In this document: in pieces, positions 55,660-63,712 of the stretch | Layout: each line of letters opens with the position of its first letter | How positions within the stretch are numbered: position 1 is the first letter of the stretch | Translations under genes and position numbers: made by a program | Assembly: GCF_003795125.1 (NCBI RefSeq) | Contig: NZ_CP027783.1 | Span: 558,001 to 622,000 of the forward strand | From: Tetragenococcus osmophilus | GTDB taxonomy: Bacteria; Bacillota; Bacilli; Lactobacillales; Enterococcaceae | Reading direction: 5' to 3' | Length of the DNA: 64,000 nt | Notes under the pieces: generated by a model | Told to the model about the DNA's origin: nothing | The model's database searches: none | The model's input: only the letters and a program-made list of their open reading frames with translations

Positions 55660-56991
55660 TTAATCTTTAGTAAAGCCTTCTAACAAGCGTTTTTGACCAC
55701 TAATTTTTTGAATATCTGTGATGTCTTGCGTCACTTCTAAACATCCAAGATATTGATTTTCTGAGTTTTTTAGAGCAAAATAACGAATATAAATTTTACG
55801 TTCGTTAATATCAAGCCAAAAATCAGCGGTATCATTGGTGCCTGCATGAAAGTCTTCTAATATTTTTTCGACCATATGCATACTTTTGGGTGGATGACAA
55901 TTGACTACTTCACGGCCAATAATTGATTTAGTCCGAGGAAATACACGATGTTTTCCTTCTGAGAAAAAACGAACGCGATCATTGTGATCGACAAATGTTA
56001 GATCTACGGGTAAGACTTCAAAAATAGCTAATAGTTGATCGAGTTGTAAAATTCCGGTAGATAGCACTACAGAATCTTTTGATTCAACATTTTGCCAATC
56101 GTAGCTTTCCTCCGTCTCGTACGTCTTTTCGTTAGCTAACCCTTCAGCGATCCCTTCTGTCGTTTCTTTTGCTTGTTGGATAGCCTCTTGTCTTTGAGGC
56201 TCCCGTTCTTTTTCTTTCGCATAATCGTTTGGCCCAGCTTTCCAAAGCGGTGGTGCTGAAATATACGCAAAACCGATATCGTAGCTGTCTTCGGCGATAT
56301 TTTCCCAATCCTTTAGACTAAAAATGTCTAAAGTCATAGGAATCATGATCTCTTCTTCTTTAAATATCATTTCTTCAATTTCATTTTTAGTTGCTTCCCA
56401 TTTTTCAAAAAGCGGATTAAATGCGGCGCGCGGATTTTTAATATAAATAAGTAAATCCTTTATCAGTTCTCGAATCTCATCATCAACGCCCCACATCACT
56501 TGTGGCGGAGCCGTTATTCCATATTTTTCCATATAAGAAAAAATCAATGTTTCTTTACGTTTATAATGCGTATCAATTTGTTTAAGGTCTTCAATAGCAG
56601 CAATTAATCGTGGCTTTTTCTGCCAGTCCCCTTTTTGAAGTTTTTCCATCAAATCATCGATTTCATCCGTAACAAGAGACTGTAATACTTGGTTTTCTAA
56701 CTTCAGCGTATGGACTGGGTGGCCAGGCTGCCCGTAAGCTTCTTCTGAGTTGTGGATCTCATTAATCGAACCTTTAAAAACAGAAACATGGATATTGCAT
56801 AATTTTTGGATTTCTTCTGCTTTTAACCCGCCCTGAATCAAAGACTTCTCCGCAGCAGTAATCTCTGTCACATCAACTCCTTCAAATTCTTCATTAAATA
56901 ATCGTTTAGCCTCTTCAAATGAGCCTTCTTCGTGTAGCATAGATAAAATTTCTACAATACGCTGCTTCCGCTCTTCCTTTGTTCGCGCCAT
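55660..56991 (-). CDS. DUF438 protein with hemerythrin-like and PAS domains
   Basis: A 443-residue protein in three parts. An N-terminal DUF438 region (about 10-85) includes LIQGGLKAEEIQKLCNIHVS. A hemerythrin-like helical region (about 90-240) includes QPGHPVHTLKLENQVL, with His and Glu ligands suited to a di-iron site. A C-terminal PAS-like domain (about 315-430) includes VDLTFVDHNDRVRFFSEGKH and RKIYIRYFALKN. Such proteins are thought to sense oxygen, NO or redox state. It lies 2 bases after the DUF1858 gene and is probably co-translated. Confidence 0.83.
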   Translation of the reverse strand: MARTKEERKQRIVEILSMLHEEGSFEEAKRLFNEEFEGVDVTEITAAEKSLIQGGLKAEEIQKLCNIHVSVFKGSINEIHNSEEAYGQPGHPVHTLKLENQVLQSLVTDEIDDLMEKLQKGDWQKKPRLIAAIEDLKQIDTHYKRKETLIFSYMEKYGITAPPQVMWGVDDEIRELIKDLLIYIKNPRAAFNPLFEKWEATKNEIEEMIFKEEEIMIPMTLDIFSLKDWENIAEDSYDIGFAYISAPPLWKAGPNDYAKEKEREPQRQEAIQQAKETTEGIAEGLANEKTYETEESYDWQNVESKDSVVLSTGILQLDQLLAIFEVLPVDLTFVDHNDRVRFFSEGKHRVFPRTKSIIGREVVNCHPPKSMHMVEKILEDFHAGTNDTADFWLDINERKIYIRYFALKNSENQYLGCLEVTQDITDIQKISGQKRLLEGFTKD

Positions 56992-56993
56992 AT

Positions 56994-57230
56994 TTAATCT
57001 ACTCCTTTAACCTCAAAACTGTGCGCCTCAAACGCTGCAATGACCTTTTCTAACGGGAGCTTTTTCATTTTTGCTCCTTTAGGAATTGTCATGTAACGCC
57101 CTGCAGTTTGCAACATTCCGGATTTATTAATATCTGAAAAGCCTAGTTCTGTCATAATTTCTTTTGTCACAGGATATTCTTTCACTAAACTAGCTACGCT
57201 TTTGGTAAAATCAATTTCCATTTCACTCAC
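56994..57230 (-). CDS. DUF1858 small protein (ScdA N-terminal-like)
   Basis: A 78-residue protein matching the DUF1858 pattern, with SVASLVKEYPVTKEIMTELG and a C-terminal part like the ScdA_N domain of iron-sulfur repair proteins. It usually accompanies hemerythrin or DUF438 proteins, as here. AGGAG lies 7 bases before the ATG. A partner role in NO or oxidative stress response is likely but unproven. Confidence 0.78.
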   Translation of the reverse strand: MSEMEIDFTKSVASLVKEYPVTKEIMTELGFSDINKSGMLQTAGRYMTIPKGAKMKKLPLEKVIAAFEAHSFEVKGVD

Positions 57231-57237
57231 TCCTAAT

Positions 57238-57267
57238 TAAGAATGATTCTCAGTTACTAATATTATA
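57238..57267 (-). promoter_or_regulatory. Promoter -10 box with Fur/PerR-like inverted repeat
   Basis: TATAAT stands at 57262-57267 on the minus strand. Ten bases downstream is TGAGAATCATTCTTA (57238-57252), a 7-1-7 inverted repeat close to the Fur-family consensus TGATAATNATTATCA. It would sit at the transcription start of the DUF1858-DUF438 operon. The -35 region is weak. Family member (Fur, PerR or Zur) cannot be told. Confidence 0.5.
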
Positions 57268-57390
57268 CCTTAATTTGTATGATTATTCACTACTTCGGTT
57301 AATCATTTTTATTTCAAATTTTTTCGTCTCCTAAAAAACAGAAAAAATACAAATTTATATATATTTTTGTCTTGTGATATTCTATACTTT

Positions 57391-57626
57391 TTGCCATAAA
57401 AATTGCCCCAGGAATCCACCATACAATGGGTGGTGTCAAAATTAATACGGATACAGAAGTCCTTGATAAAGATGAACAAGCAATTTCAGGGCTTTATGCT
57501 GCCGGTGAATTGACAGGCGGTCTACACGGAAATAATCGTATTGGGGGTAATGCAGTGGCAGATATCATCATCTTTGGTCGACAAGCTGGTACACAAGCAA
57601 CAAAATTTGCTCAAGAAAATAACTAA
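57391..57626 (+). pseudogene. Fumarate reductase flavoprotein remnant (C-terminal end)
   Basis: About 77 codons survive: FAIKIAPGIHHTMGGVKINT and ISGLYAAGELTGGLHGNNRI, then GGNAVADIIIFGRQAG, the C-terminal FAD-binding end of fumarate reductase/flavocytochrome c-type proteins (about 450-500 residues when complete). The catalytic part and start are missing, and no start codon with a ribosome site is seen. The upstream sequence at the break shows no IS end. Gene decay by deletion is likely. Confidence 0.8.
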
Positions 57627-57654
57627 AATAAAAAGTCTTTTTTACTGTTGCTAA

Positions 57655-57870
57655 TCAATAGTAACTTTTATTGAGGAAAGGTCTTTTATTTCGTTATTCA
57701 ATATTTAAATATTGAGGAATGGATTGCCAATCTTTTCCTCAATACTTTAGAAAATATAACTTATTCTGCTGTTAAATGAACATAAAGCAAGGTTTCGTTC
57801 ATTTATCCCATACTATTGAGTAAAGATTCCTTATTTTGTTATTCATTATTTGAATATTGAGGAAAGGTAA
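57655..57870. repeat. AT-rich short repeats
   Basis: ATTCAATATTTAAATATTGAGGAA (as two overlapping halves of a palindrome, near 57694) and a related TTATTCATTATTTGAATATTGA (near 57839) recur with TTGAGGAAAGGT-type pieces. They resemble in style the repeats at 23960. No gene was seen between the fumarate reductase remnant and the terminator at 57903. Confidence 0.45.
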
Positions 57871-57902
57871 AGAGAAACCTTATTCAATATAGGCGAACAA
57901 AA

Positions 57903-57974
57903 AAATAGCAAGTACAAACTAACATTTTTCCAGAAGAGCTGCCCCTTGGAATATGTTCTTTGTACTTGCTATTT
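57903..57974 (-). terminator. Long-stem terminator after the sugar isomerase-like gene
   Basis: AAATAGCAAGTACAAA pairs perfectly with TTTGTACTTGCTATTT (16 bp). The 40-base loop can fold further (AACAT/ATGTT, TTCC/GGAA). TTTTTT follows on the minus strand. It begins just after the stop at 57975. The unusual size suggests that it could also yield a stable small RNA. Confidence 0.75.
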
Positions 57975-58808
57975 TTATATTATATCTATCCAATGATTTT
58001 CTAATACTTTTGCCGTTTGCTCATAAGTATAATTAGCTGTTTTTTCAATGCCTTCATTCAATAACTCATCGTTTACGACTTCAATGCCAATAAGTGCTGG
58101 TTGTACGCCTGCTTTTCTCACCATCGTGATAAAAGCTGCTAAATCAATCGCACCATCGCCAGGTGCTAATCGGTCATGCATAGCTTCATCGCGTAAAATG
58201 GCAGAAGCGTAGGGACGTTGGTAAGCGTCGTTTAATTGTATTGAAACGATATATCGCGCGTCTTCTGCTGTTAGCTCAGAAAAAGTTTGGCTTGCTCTAA
58301 ACCAATGCCAAGCATCTAATAAAATCCCTACATTTGATGCTTGCGATTGTTGGATCAATTCTTTGGCTGTAGCAAAATCAGGAATCCCACTGTAAGGCAT
58401 AGGTTCAATTGCGACTATCAAATCTTGAGCTCTAGCACACAACTGCGCAAGTTTTTCGGCGATTACAGTCTTCGAATACTCCTCCATCAGCGCCACATTT
58501 ACATGATCTACACCGAATAAATGACACATATGAAAGCAAATTTGCTCTTTAAATTTTTCTTCATAAGAGCGCTCCTTTGCTGCCCAAGCTTGAATACACT
58601 CGACTTCTGTAACTTTTATTTGATATTTTTCTAATAATTGTAAAAGATCTTTATCTGTTAGGTCGGTAGCTAAGGCGTCAGCGTAGGCTTCTGCTGTAAG
58701 GCCTACTCCTTCATAGCCCGCATTAGCTGCCGCGCTTATCCTTTCTTCAAATGAACAATTAGCACCTAATGTTAAAGAACTAATCGTTAATGGGATTTCT
58801 GTTGACAT
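57975..58808 (-). CDS. Sugar phosphate isomerase/epimerase family (TIM barrel) protein
   Basis: A 277-residue xylose-isomerase-like barrel (AP endonuclease 2 family). Pieces are LTISSLTLGANCSFEERISA, VTEVECIQAWAAKE, LIVAIEPMPYSGI with a metal-binding Glu, GILLDAWHWFRASQ (Asp, His), IVSIQLNDAY and LIGIEVVNDELL (Glu). The enzyme could isomerise or dehydrate a sugar or polyol; the substrate is unknown. It lies 30 bases after the APC permease gene on the same strand, so they probably form an operon. Confidence 0.8.
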   Translation of the reverse strand: MSTEIPLTISSLTLGANCSFEERISAAANAGYEGVGLTAEAYADALATDLTDKDLLQLLEKYQIKVTEVECIQAWAAKERSYEEKFKEQICFHMCHLFGVDHVNVALMEEYSKTVIAEKLAQLCARAQDLIVAIEPMPYSGIPDFATAKELIQQSQASNVGILLDAWHWFRASQTFSELTAEDARYIVSIQLNDAYQRPYASAILRDEAMHDRLAPGDGAIDLAAFITMVRKAGVQPALIGIEVVNDELLNEGIEKTANYTYEQTAKVLENHWIDII

Positions 58809-58838
58809 GAAATCGCTCCTTTTGTTTAACCAAACTGT

Positions 58839-60155
58839 CTACTTCTTCTTTTTCATGTAAAAATAAATTGGAATTCCTATCGCTGTGACTCCAATACCTG
58901 TAAAGGCTAGTCCTGGAGTCGTAACTAAAGTCATGATTAAAATAAAACCGCCACCTAGCATCGCAATTAATGGAACGATGGGATACAAAGGGACTTTATA
59001 AGGCCGTGGCATATCTGGCGCTCGTTTTCGTAAAATAAAAACAGCTAAGAAAAGTAACATGCTAAAGGACCACATCACAAAAATTAACATGTCTGTTAGT
59101 ACATCAAAGGTTCCTAAAGTCATCATGATACAAGCAATGACTAATTGGACAATGACAGAAATATATGGAATTTTAGTTTTATTAGAGATTTTCTTAAAGT
59201 ATTTACTAAAAGGAAATTCATCATTTAATGCTAAAGCAAATGGCACCCGGCTTCCGGTCATGGTATAACCATTTAAAGCACCATACACAGAAATCAAAAT
59301 GCCCAGCGTTACAATTTTACCGCCCATATTTCCAAATAAGTTATAAGCTACATCCGAAGAAGCATTTAAGTTTCCGGCAATTTGTTCAGCAGGTAAAGTT
59401 TTTAAATAAACAAAATTAATTACCCAGTAAACCACTGTGACCGAACCTAAGCCTAAGATAATTGCTTTAGGTAAATCTTTTTCAGGACGTTTCATTTCCC
59501 CAGCAATATTGCCGACATTTAACCAACCATCATAAGCAAACAAAGTGGCTAATAGCGCTGCGCTAAAACCTTGCGCCCAAGAATTATCTCCGCCGATACT
59601 TAAATCAGTAATCCCTACTTCTACTTGTCCTGGTTGAATGAGACCTGCAACCACGATGACTAATATAGGTAAAAGTTTGATAAATAGCGTAAGAGATTGC
59701 ACATTTGAGGCAATCTTAGTTCCCAATAAATTAATCCCTGTCACACTGACCGCAGTAATCATAGCTAGTGGCACTAATATCCGATCATTTAGTTGAAAAA
59801 GGTGGGTAAACTGCGTCGCAAAGATAATACTTAATGCTGCAATATTGGCTGGAAAATAAATGATCGTTTGCGCCCAACCTAGCAAAAAAGAAGGCAATTT
59901 CCCATAAGTTTCTTCGATGTAACGGATAGGACCGCCCGTTTTAGGAATAGCTGTCGCAAGTTCAGCGACAGTTAAGCCCCCACAAATAGTTAAAAAACCG
60001 GCGAATAACCACGCAAATAAAGTCAGCCCTGCTGATTGCGTATGAGAAACCACTGCAGCAGCCTTAAAAAAGACACCTGCGCCAATGACAGTCCCCATGA
60101 CTGTGGATAAAGCTCCGGAAAAGGATATTTCTTTTTTTAATGAATTATCAGCCAA
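58839..60155 (-). CDS. APC-family amino acid permease
   Basis: A 438-residue transporter with 12 membrane segments. The N-terminal FSGALSTVMGTVIGAGVFFK is the unwound helix 1 of the APC fold, GGPIRYIEETYGKLPSFLLG and FAYDGWLNVGNIAGEMKRPE are typical of the L-type/APC group. It is a proton- or exchange-driven amino acid importer; the substrate is unresolved. A TGAGAA...TTCTCA inverted repeat (about 60180-60199) precedes the start and could be regulatory. Confidence 0.87.
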   Translation of the reverse strand: MADNSLKKEISFSGALSTVMGTVIGAGVFFKAAAVVSHTQSAGLTLFAWLFAGFLTICGGLTVAELATAIPKTGGPIRYIEETYGKLPSFLLGWAQTIIYFPANIAALSIIFATQFTHLFQLNDRILVPLAMITAVSVTGINLLGTKIASNVQSLTLFIKLLPILVIVVAGLIQPGQVEVGITDLSIGGDNSWAQGFSAALLATLFAYDGWLNVGNIAGEMKRPEKDLPKAIILGLGSVTVVYWVINFVYLKTLPAEQIAGNLNASSDVAYNLFGNMGGKIVTLGILISVYGALNGYTMTGSRVPFALALNDEFPFSKYFKKISNKTKIPYISVIVQLVIACIMMTLGTFDVLTDMLIFVMWSFSMLLFLAVFILRKRAPDMPRPYKVPLYPIVPLIAMLGGGFILIMTLVTTPGLAFTGIGVTAIGIPIYFYMKKKK

Positions 60156-60210
60156 ATAAACGCTCCTTTATTATGTATTTTGAGAATCGTCGCTTCTCAT
60201 TATAATTATT

Positions 60211-60250
60211 CACAGCAAAAAAGAAAGAGAGGAAACTCTTTCTTTTGCTT
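60211..60250 (-). terminator. Terminator after aldo/keto reductase 3
   Basis: AAAAGAAAGAG and CTCTTTCTTTT form a stem with a 5-base loop and a T run on the minus strand, right after the stop at 60253. Confidence 0.8.
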
Positions 60251-60252
60251 AC

Positions 60253-61089
60253 TTAAAATTCTTCATATACAGCTGGGTCTTGGTCGTTTGTGCGACCATT
60301 TTCTTTGGTTAAACCATTGATTATTTCCATATCTTCTTTATTTAACTCAAAATCAAATATAGCAAAATTATCGAGTTGTCGCAAGTAATGTGAAGCTTTT
60401 GGAATTGGTAATACGCCTAGTTGTACTTGCCAACGTAAGATCACTTGTGCAATGCTTCTACGATGTTTATCGGCGATTTTTTGGATCGTTTCATTCTGTA
60501 AAATTTTCGAAGCACGTCCTAATGGGCTCCATGCTTGTGTAAGAATGCCTTTCGAACGATCAAATTCTCGTTGTTTTTGTTGATTAAATTCTGGATGTAA
60601 TTCCACTTGATTGATCACAGGTAAAACGCCCGTTTCCTTTTCCAACTGATCAATATGTTCAGGTAAAAAGTTACTAACACCAATCGAGCGAACTAAGCCT
60701 GTTTTTTGCGCATCAACAAGTGCTTGCCAAGCTTCAACGTATTGTCCTTGTTTAGGGTTAGGCCAATGAATTAAATATAAATCAATATAGTCTAAATTTA
60801 AGCGAGCGACCGATTCTTCAATGGTCCTAAGGGCTGATTGGTAAGAATGATAGCGACCTGGAAGCTTAGAAGCCACTGTAATTTGGTCGCGCGGCACACT
60901 ACTATTTTTAATTGCTCGTCCTACAGCTCCTTCATTTTCATAATTAAAAGCTGTATCAAGCAAACGATAACCAACTTGTAAAGCTTGTTCCATCAAGCGA
61001 GTGCCTTGAGCCCCGTTTAATTTATAAGTACCAAAACCGATTTTTGGAATACTAAATCCATCGGATAATTCGTAAATTTCGTTCATCAT
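60253..61089 (-). CDS. Aldo/keto reductase (AKR5-like), copy 3
   Basis: A 278-residue enzyme of the same subfamily as the tandem pair at 38817-40578 but more divergent. Tetrad motifs are LLDTAFNYENEGAVG, VASKLPGRYHS and LIHWPNPKQG. It ends DPAVYEEF. GGAGGG precedes two neighbouring ATG codons, either of which may be used. It is a single-gene unit divergent from the fructosamine kinase gene. Substrate unknown; carbonyl detoxification is plausible. Confidence 0.87.
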   Translation of the reverse strand: MMNEIYELSDGFSIPKIGFGTYKLNGAQGTRLMEQALQVGYRLLDTAFNYENEGAVGRAIKNSSVPRDQITVASKLPGRYHSYQSALRTIEESVARLNLDYIDLYLIHWPNPKQGQYVEAWQALVDAQKTGLVRSIGVSNFLPEHIDQLEKETGVLPVINQVELHPEFNQQKQREFDRSKGILTQAWSPLGRASKILQNETIQKIADKHRRSIAQVILRWQVQLGVLPIPKASHYLRQLDNFAIFDFELNKEDMEIINGLTKENGRTNDQDPAVYEEF

Positions 61090-61192
61090 CTATCCCTCCT
61101 CAATAAAAGGATACCATATTTATTCAAGTAGGTGGTTTTTATTCGCATTCTTTTCCAACTCCTTGTTATAATAAAAAGTGGAGGTGGACAAA

Positions 61193-62059
61193 ATGTTAAA
61201 TAAACAATGGGCAGAAGAGTTGCCAGTCGATGATATTCAAAAAATTCGTCCCGTAGCCGGTGGCGATGTCAATCAAGCTTATCAAGTGGAAACCTCAGAC
61301 GGTCCGTATTTTTTGTTAACACAACCAAACCGTTCCGCTGATTTTTATGAAGGTGAAATCGCTGGTTTAGAAGCTTTGGAAAACGCTGGTGTGACTGCGC
61401 CACGTGTTATTGGCAGTGGACAAATTGATGGCGATGCGTATCTTTTAATTACCTTTTTACATCAAGCCAGAGGTGAAGGCAGCCAAAGAGATTTAGGAAA
61501 ATTAGTGGCGAACATGCATCAACATTACAGTCCGAATGGCAAATTTGGCTTTGATAAACCTTCAACTAGCTCTGATATCACCTATAGTAATGAGTGGCGT
61601 GATACTTGGCGTGAACTATTTGTCGATCAAAGGATGGATGAATTAGCTGATAAGTTGATACAAAATGGTTCATGGAACAAAAATGACGAAGAACAATATC
61701 AAAATGTACGAGAAATAATGAATGAAGAACTAAAGAACCATCAAAGCAAGCCTTCCTTACTTCATGGAGACTTATGGGGAGGAAATCATATGTTTTTAAC
61801 CGATGGAACTCCAGCTTTATTTGACCCGAACGCACTTTATGGAGATCGTGAGTTTGACTTAGGCTGCAGTTTGGTATTTCACGCATTTAGTGATGAATTC
61901 TATCGAGCTTATCAAGAGGCTTATCCGCTTGATCCAGGGTATGAAAAAAGGTTAAACTTCTACAGTTTATATCTTCTAATGATTCATCAATATAAGTTTG
62001 GTCCTATCTACGCAGGTGGCGTCAACCGTACAATGAATGAAATCATAGCAAATGCATAA
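61193..62059 (+). CDS. Fructosamine kinase family protein
   Basis: A 288-residue kinase of the fructosamine/ketosamine-3-kinase family. PVAGGDVNQAYQVETSDGPY forms the nucleotide loop, SLLHGDLWGGNHMF the catalytic Asp, and ALFDPNALYGDREFDLG the metal-binding Asp. It phosphorylates sugars attached to amino groups and so helps to remove glycation damage. GGAGGTG lies 6 bases before ATG 61193. It is followed by an SDR enzyme and a PHP phosphatase on the same strand with gaps of about 20 bases, so the three form an operon. Confidence 0.88.
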   Translation: MLNKQWAEELPVDDIQKIRPVAGGDVNQAYQVETSDGPYFLLTQPNRSADFYEGEIAGLEALENAGVTAPRVIGSGQIDGDAYLLITFLHQARGEGSQRDLGKLVANMHQHYSPNGKFGFDKPSTSSDITYSNEWRDTWRELFVDQRMDELADKLIQNGSWNKNDEEQYQNVREIMNEELKNHQSKPSLLHGDLWGGNHMFLTDGTPALFDPNALYGDREFDLGCSLVFHAFSDEFYRAYQEAYPLDPGYEKRLNFYSLYLLMIHQYKFGPIYAGGVNRTMNEIIANA

Positions 62060-62079
62060 TCAAGAAAGGATGATAAAAC

Positions 62080-62871
62080 ATGGATCTAAATTTAGCAAAT
62101 AAAACCGTTCTCATCACAGGTGGCGGTTCTGGCATCGGTTTAGCTACTGCTAAAGCATTAAATGAAGAAGAAGCAACCACTGTATTATTTGATAAAAAAT
62201 TCGATCAATTTCATGAAGCAGAATTTACTAACCCACAACTCGTAAAAACAGTGACAGGCGATGTGCGTCAACCAGATGAGCTTGCCCAATTACATCAAGA
62301 ACTAAAAGAGCAACAACTAACTTTTGATATCTTGATTAATTGTGCTGGTATCACTGGAGCACAAGGCTCGTTTTCGGATATCTCCCTAGAAGATTGGCAT
62401 GAAGTCTTTGATATCAACCTTTTTGGAGCAGTTAATACAACCAAAGAATTCCTTAGTGATTTACGTGAAAATCATTGGGGTCGCGTTCTCTTTTTATCTT
62501 CTGAAGATGCATTACAACCTTACGATGACGAAATTCCTTATTGTGCTACGAAAGCAGGTTTGTTAGCCTTATCTAAAGGACTAGCTAAAACACTGGGGCC
62601 AGAAGGAATTACTGCAAATGCGGTTTCTCCTGCTTTTATCAATACACCAATGACCGATAAAATGATGCAAAATCGAGCAGATGAGTTAAATGTTTCTTTT
62701 GACGAAGCTATTCAATCTTTCTTAAAAGAAAGAAGACCTTTTATGACTAGTTCTCGTCGCGGCTATCCAGAAGAAGTGGCTAATGTTATTACCTTTTTAT
62801 GCTCAGAAAAAGCTGATTTTGTAAATGGCGCTAATTACCGGGTAGACCACAATTCAGTAGGCACAATTTAA
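62080..62871 (+). CDS. Short-chain dehydrogenase/reductase
   Basis: A 263-residue SDR. TVLITGGGSGIGLATAKALN binds NAD(P), VTGDVRQPDEL, INCAGITGAQ, the catalytic Ser in LFLSSEDALQ, and Y-x3-K in IPYCATKAGLLALS are present. FDKKFD after strand 2 has an acidic residue, which favours NAD over NADP. The substrate is unknown. It is the middle gene of the fructosamine kinase operon, and its ATG follows AAAGGATG. Confidence 0.87.
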   Translation: MDLNLANKTVLITGGGSGIGLATAKALNEEEATTVLFDKKFDQFHEAEFTNPQLVKTVTGDVRQPDELAQLHQELKEQQLTFDILINCAGITGAQGSFSDISLEDWHEVFDINLFGAVNTTKEFLSDLRENHWGRVLFLSSEDALQPYDDEIPYCATKAGLLALSKGLAKTLGPEGITANAVSPAFINTPMTDKMMQNRADELNVSFDEAIQSFLKERRPFMTSSRRGYPEEVANVITFLCSEKADFVNGANYRVDHNSVGTI

Positions 62872-62893
62872 TTGTAACTAGGAGGAACTTACG

Positions 62894-63676
62894 ATGAAGT
62901 ATTATGACCAGCACTTACACACTTTTTTATCTTTTGATTCACAGGAAATTTTCGAAAATTATTTATTAAACAATCCGGCTTATTTTGTAGCGACCGACCA
63001 TTTCGACTTGCATAACCCAGGCGACAATTTTCAAGATGACATCCCTGACTATGAAAAATTAACACAAAAAATTAACGAACTAAAAGCCAATTACCCTACA
63101 ACATTTTTAAAGGGCGTGGAAATTGGCGTTGTTCCTGGTCAAGAAAAACAAATCAATGATTATCTCGCCCAAAACCCCTATGACTTAAAATTGTTAAGTA
63201 TCCATCAAAATGGAAAATTTGATTATATAGATGATGTGGTTCTAAAAAAAGATAAATATGATGTGGCAAAAATGTATTTTGATCAAATGTCAAAAGTTCT
63301 AGGTACTTTTGACAACGCGCAAATCTTAACTCATTTTGAATATGGCTTACGCCGTCTTGATTTTACTCCCCAAGAGCTAGAAGAACATTTTGAAAAAGAG
63401 CTTACTCAGATTCTTAAAAAAGTCATTCAAAAAGAAATGGCACTAGAATTGAATGCTAAAAGTTTCGGTTATTATCAAAATGCCAATCTTTATCGTTATG
63501 TTATTCCTTTGTATAAAAGTCTTGGCGGGAAATTTTTCACTCTTGGTTCTGACGCTCACCAATCAGAAGACTATCAGGCCCTCTTTCCTGAAATGGCAGG
63601 TCTTTTAAAAGAGTTCGGCGTGAATTTTTTGGTTACCTTCCAAAAAAACGACCGCTTTCTTACCGAATTACCTTAA
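62894..63676 (+). CDS. PHP-domain phosphatase (histidinol-phosphatase HisJ-like)
   Basis: A 260-residue PHP enzyme. Metal motifs are YYDQHLHTFLSFDS, FVATDHFDLHN, LKGVEIGVVPG, LLSIHQNG, ILTHFEYG and TLGSDAHQSEDY. The layout matches the HisK/HisJ class of histidinol phosphatases, but no other his genes are near, so another sugar phosphate may be the true substrate. GGAGG lies 8 bases before the ATG. Last gene of the operon with fructosamine kinase and SDR. Confidence 0.82.
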   Translation: MKYYDQHLHTFLSFDSQEIFENYLLNNPAYFVATDHFDLHNPGDNFQDDIPDYEKLTQKINELKANYPTTFLKGVEIGVVPGQEKQINDYLAQNPYDLKLLSIHQNGKFDYIDDVVLKKDKYDVAKMYFDQMSKVLGTFDNAQILTHFEYGLRRLDFTPQELEEHFEKELTQILKKVIQKEMALELNAKSFGYYQNANLYRYVIPLYKSLGGKFFTLGSDAHQSEDYQALFPEMAGLLKEFGVNFLVTFQKNDRFLTELP

Positions 63677-63687
63677 AGTTAAATCAT

Positions 63688-63712
63688 AACCACCCTTCAA
63701 AAGGGTGGTTTG
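63688..63712 (+). terminator. Hairpin after the PHP phosphatase gene
   Basis: AACCACCCTT and AAGGGTGGTT form a perfect 10-bp stem with a tiny AA/CA centre. The T run is short (TTTG). It may serve as the operon terminator; alternatively it could belong to the structured end of the neighbouring IS200/IS605 element. Confidence 0.5.

Noticed and set aside
57238-57252. FNR/CRP-type site before the DUF1858 gene
   Set aside because: Spacing and core do not match TTGAT-N4-ATCAA; the 7-1-7 Fur-like pattern fits better.
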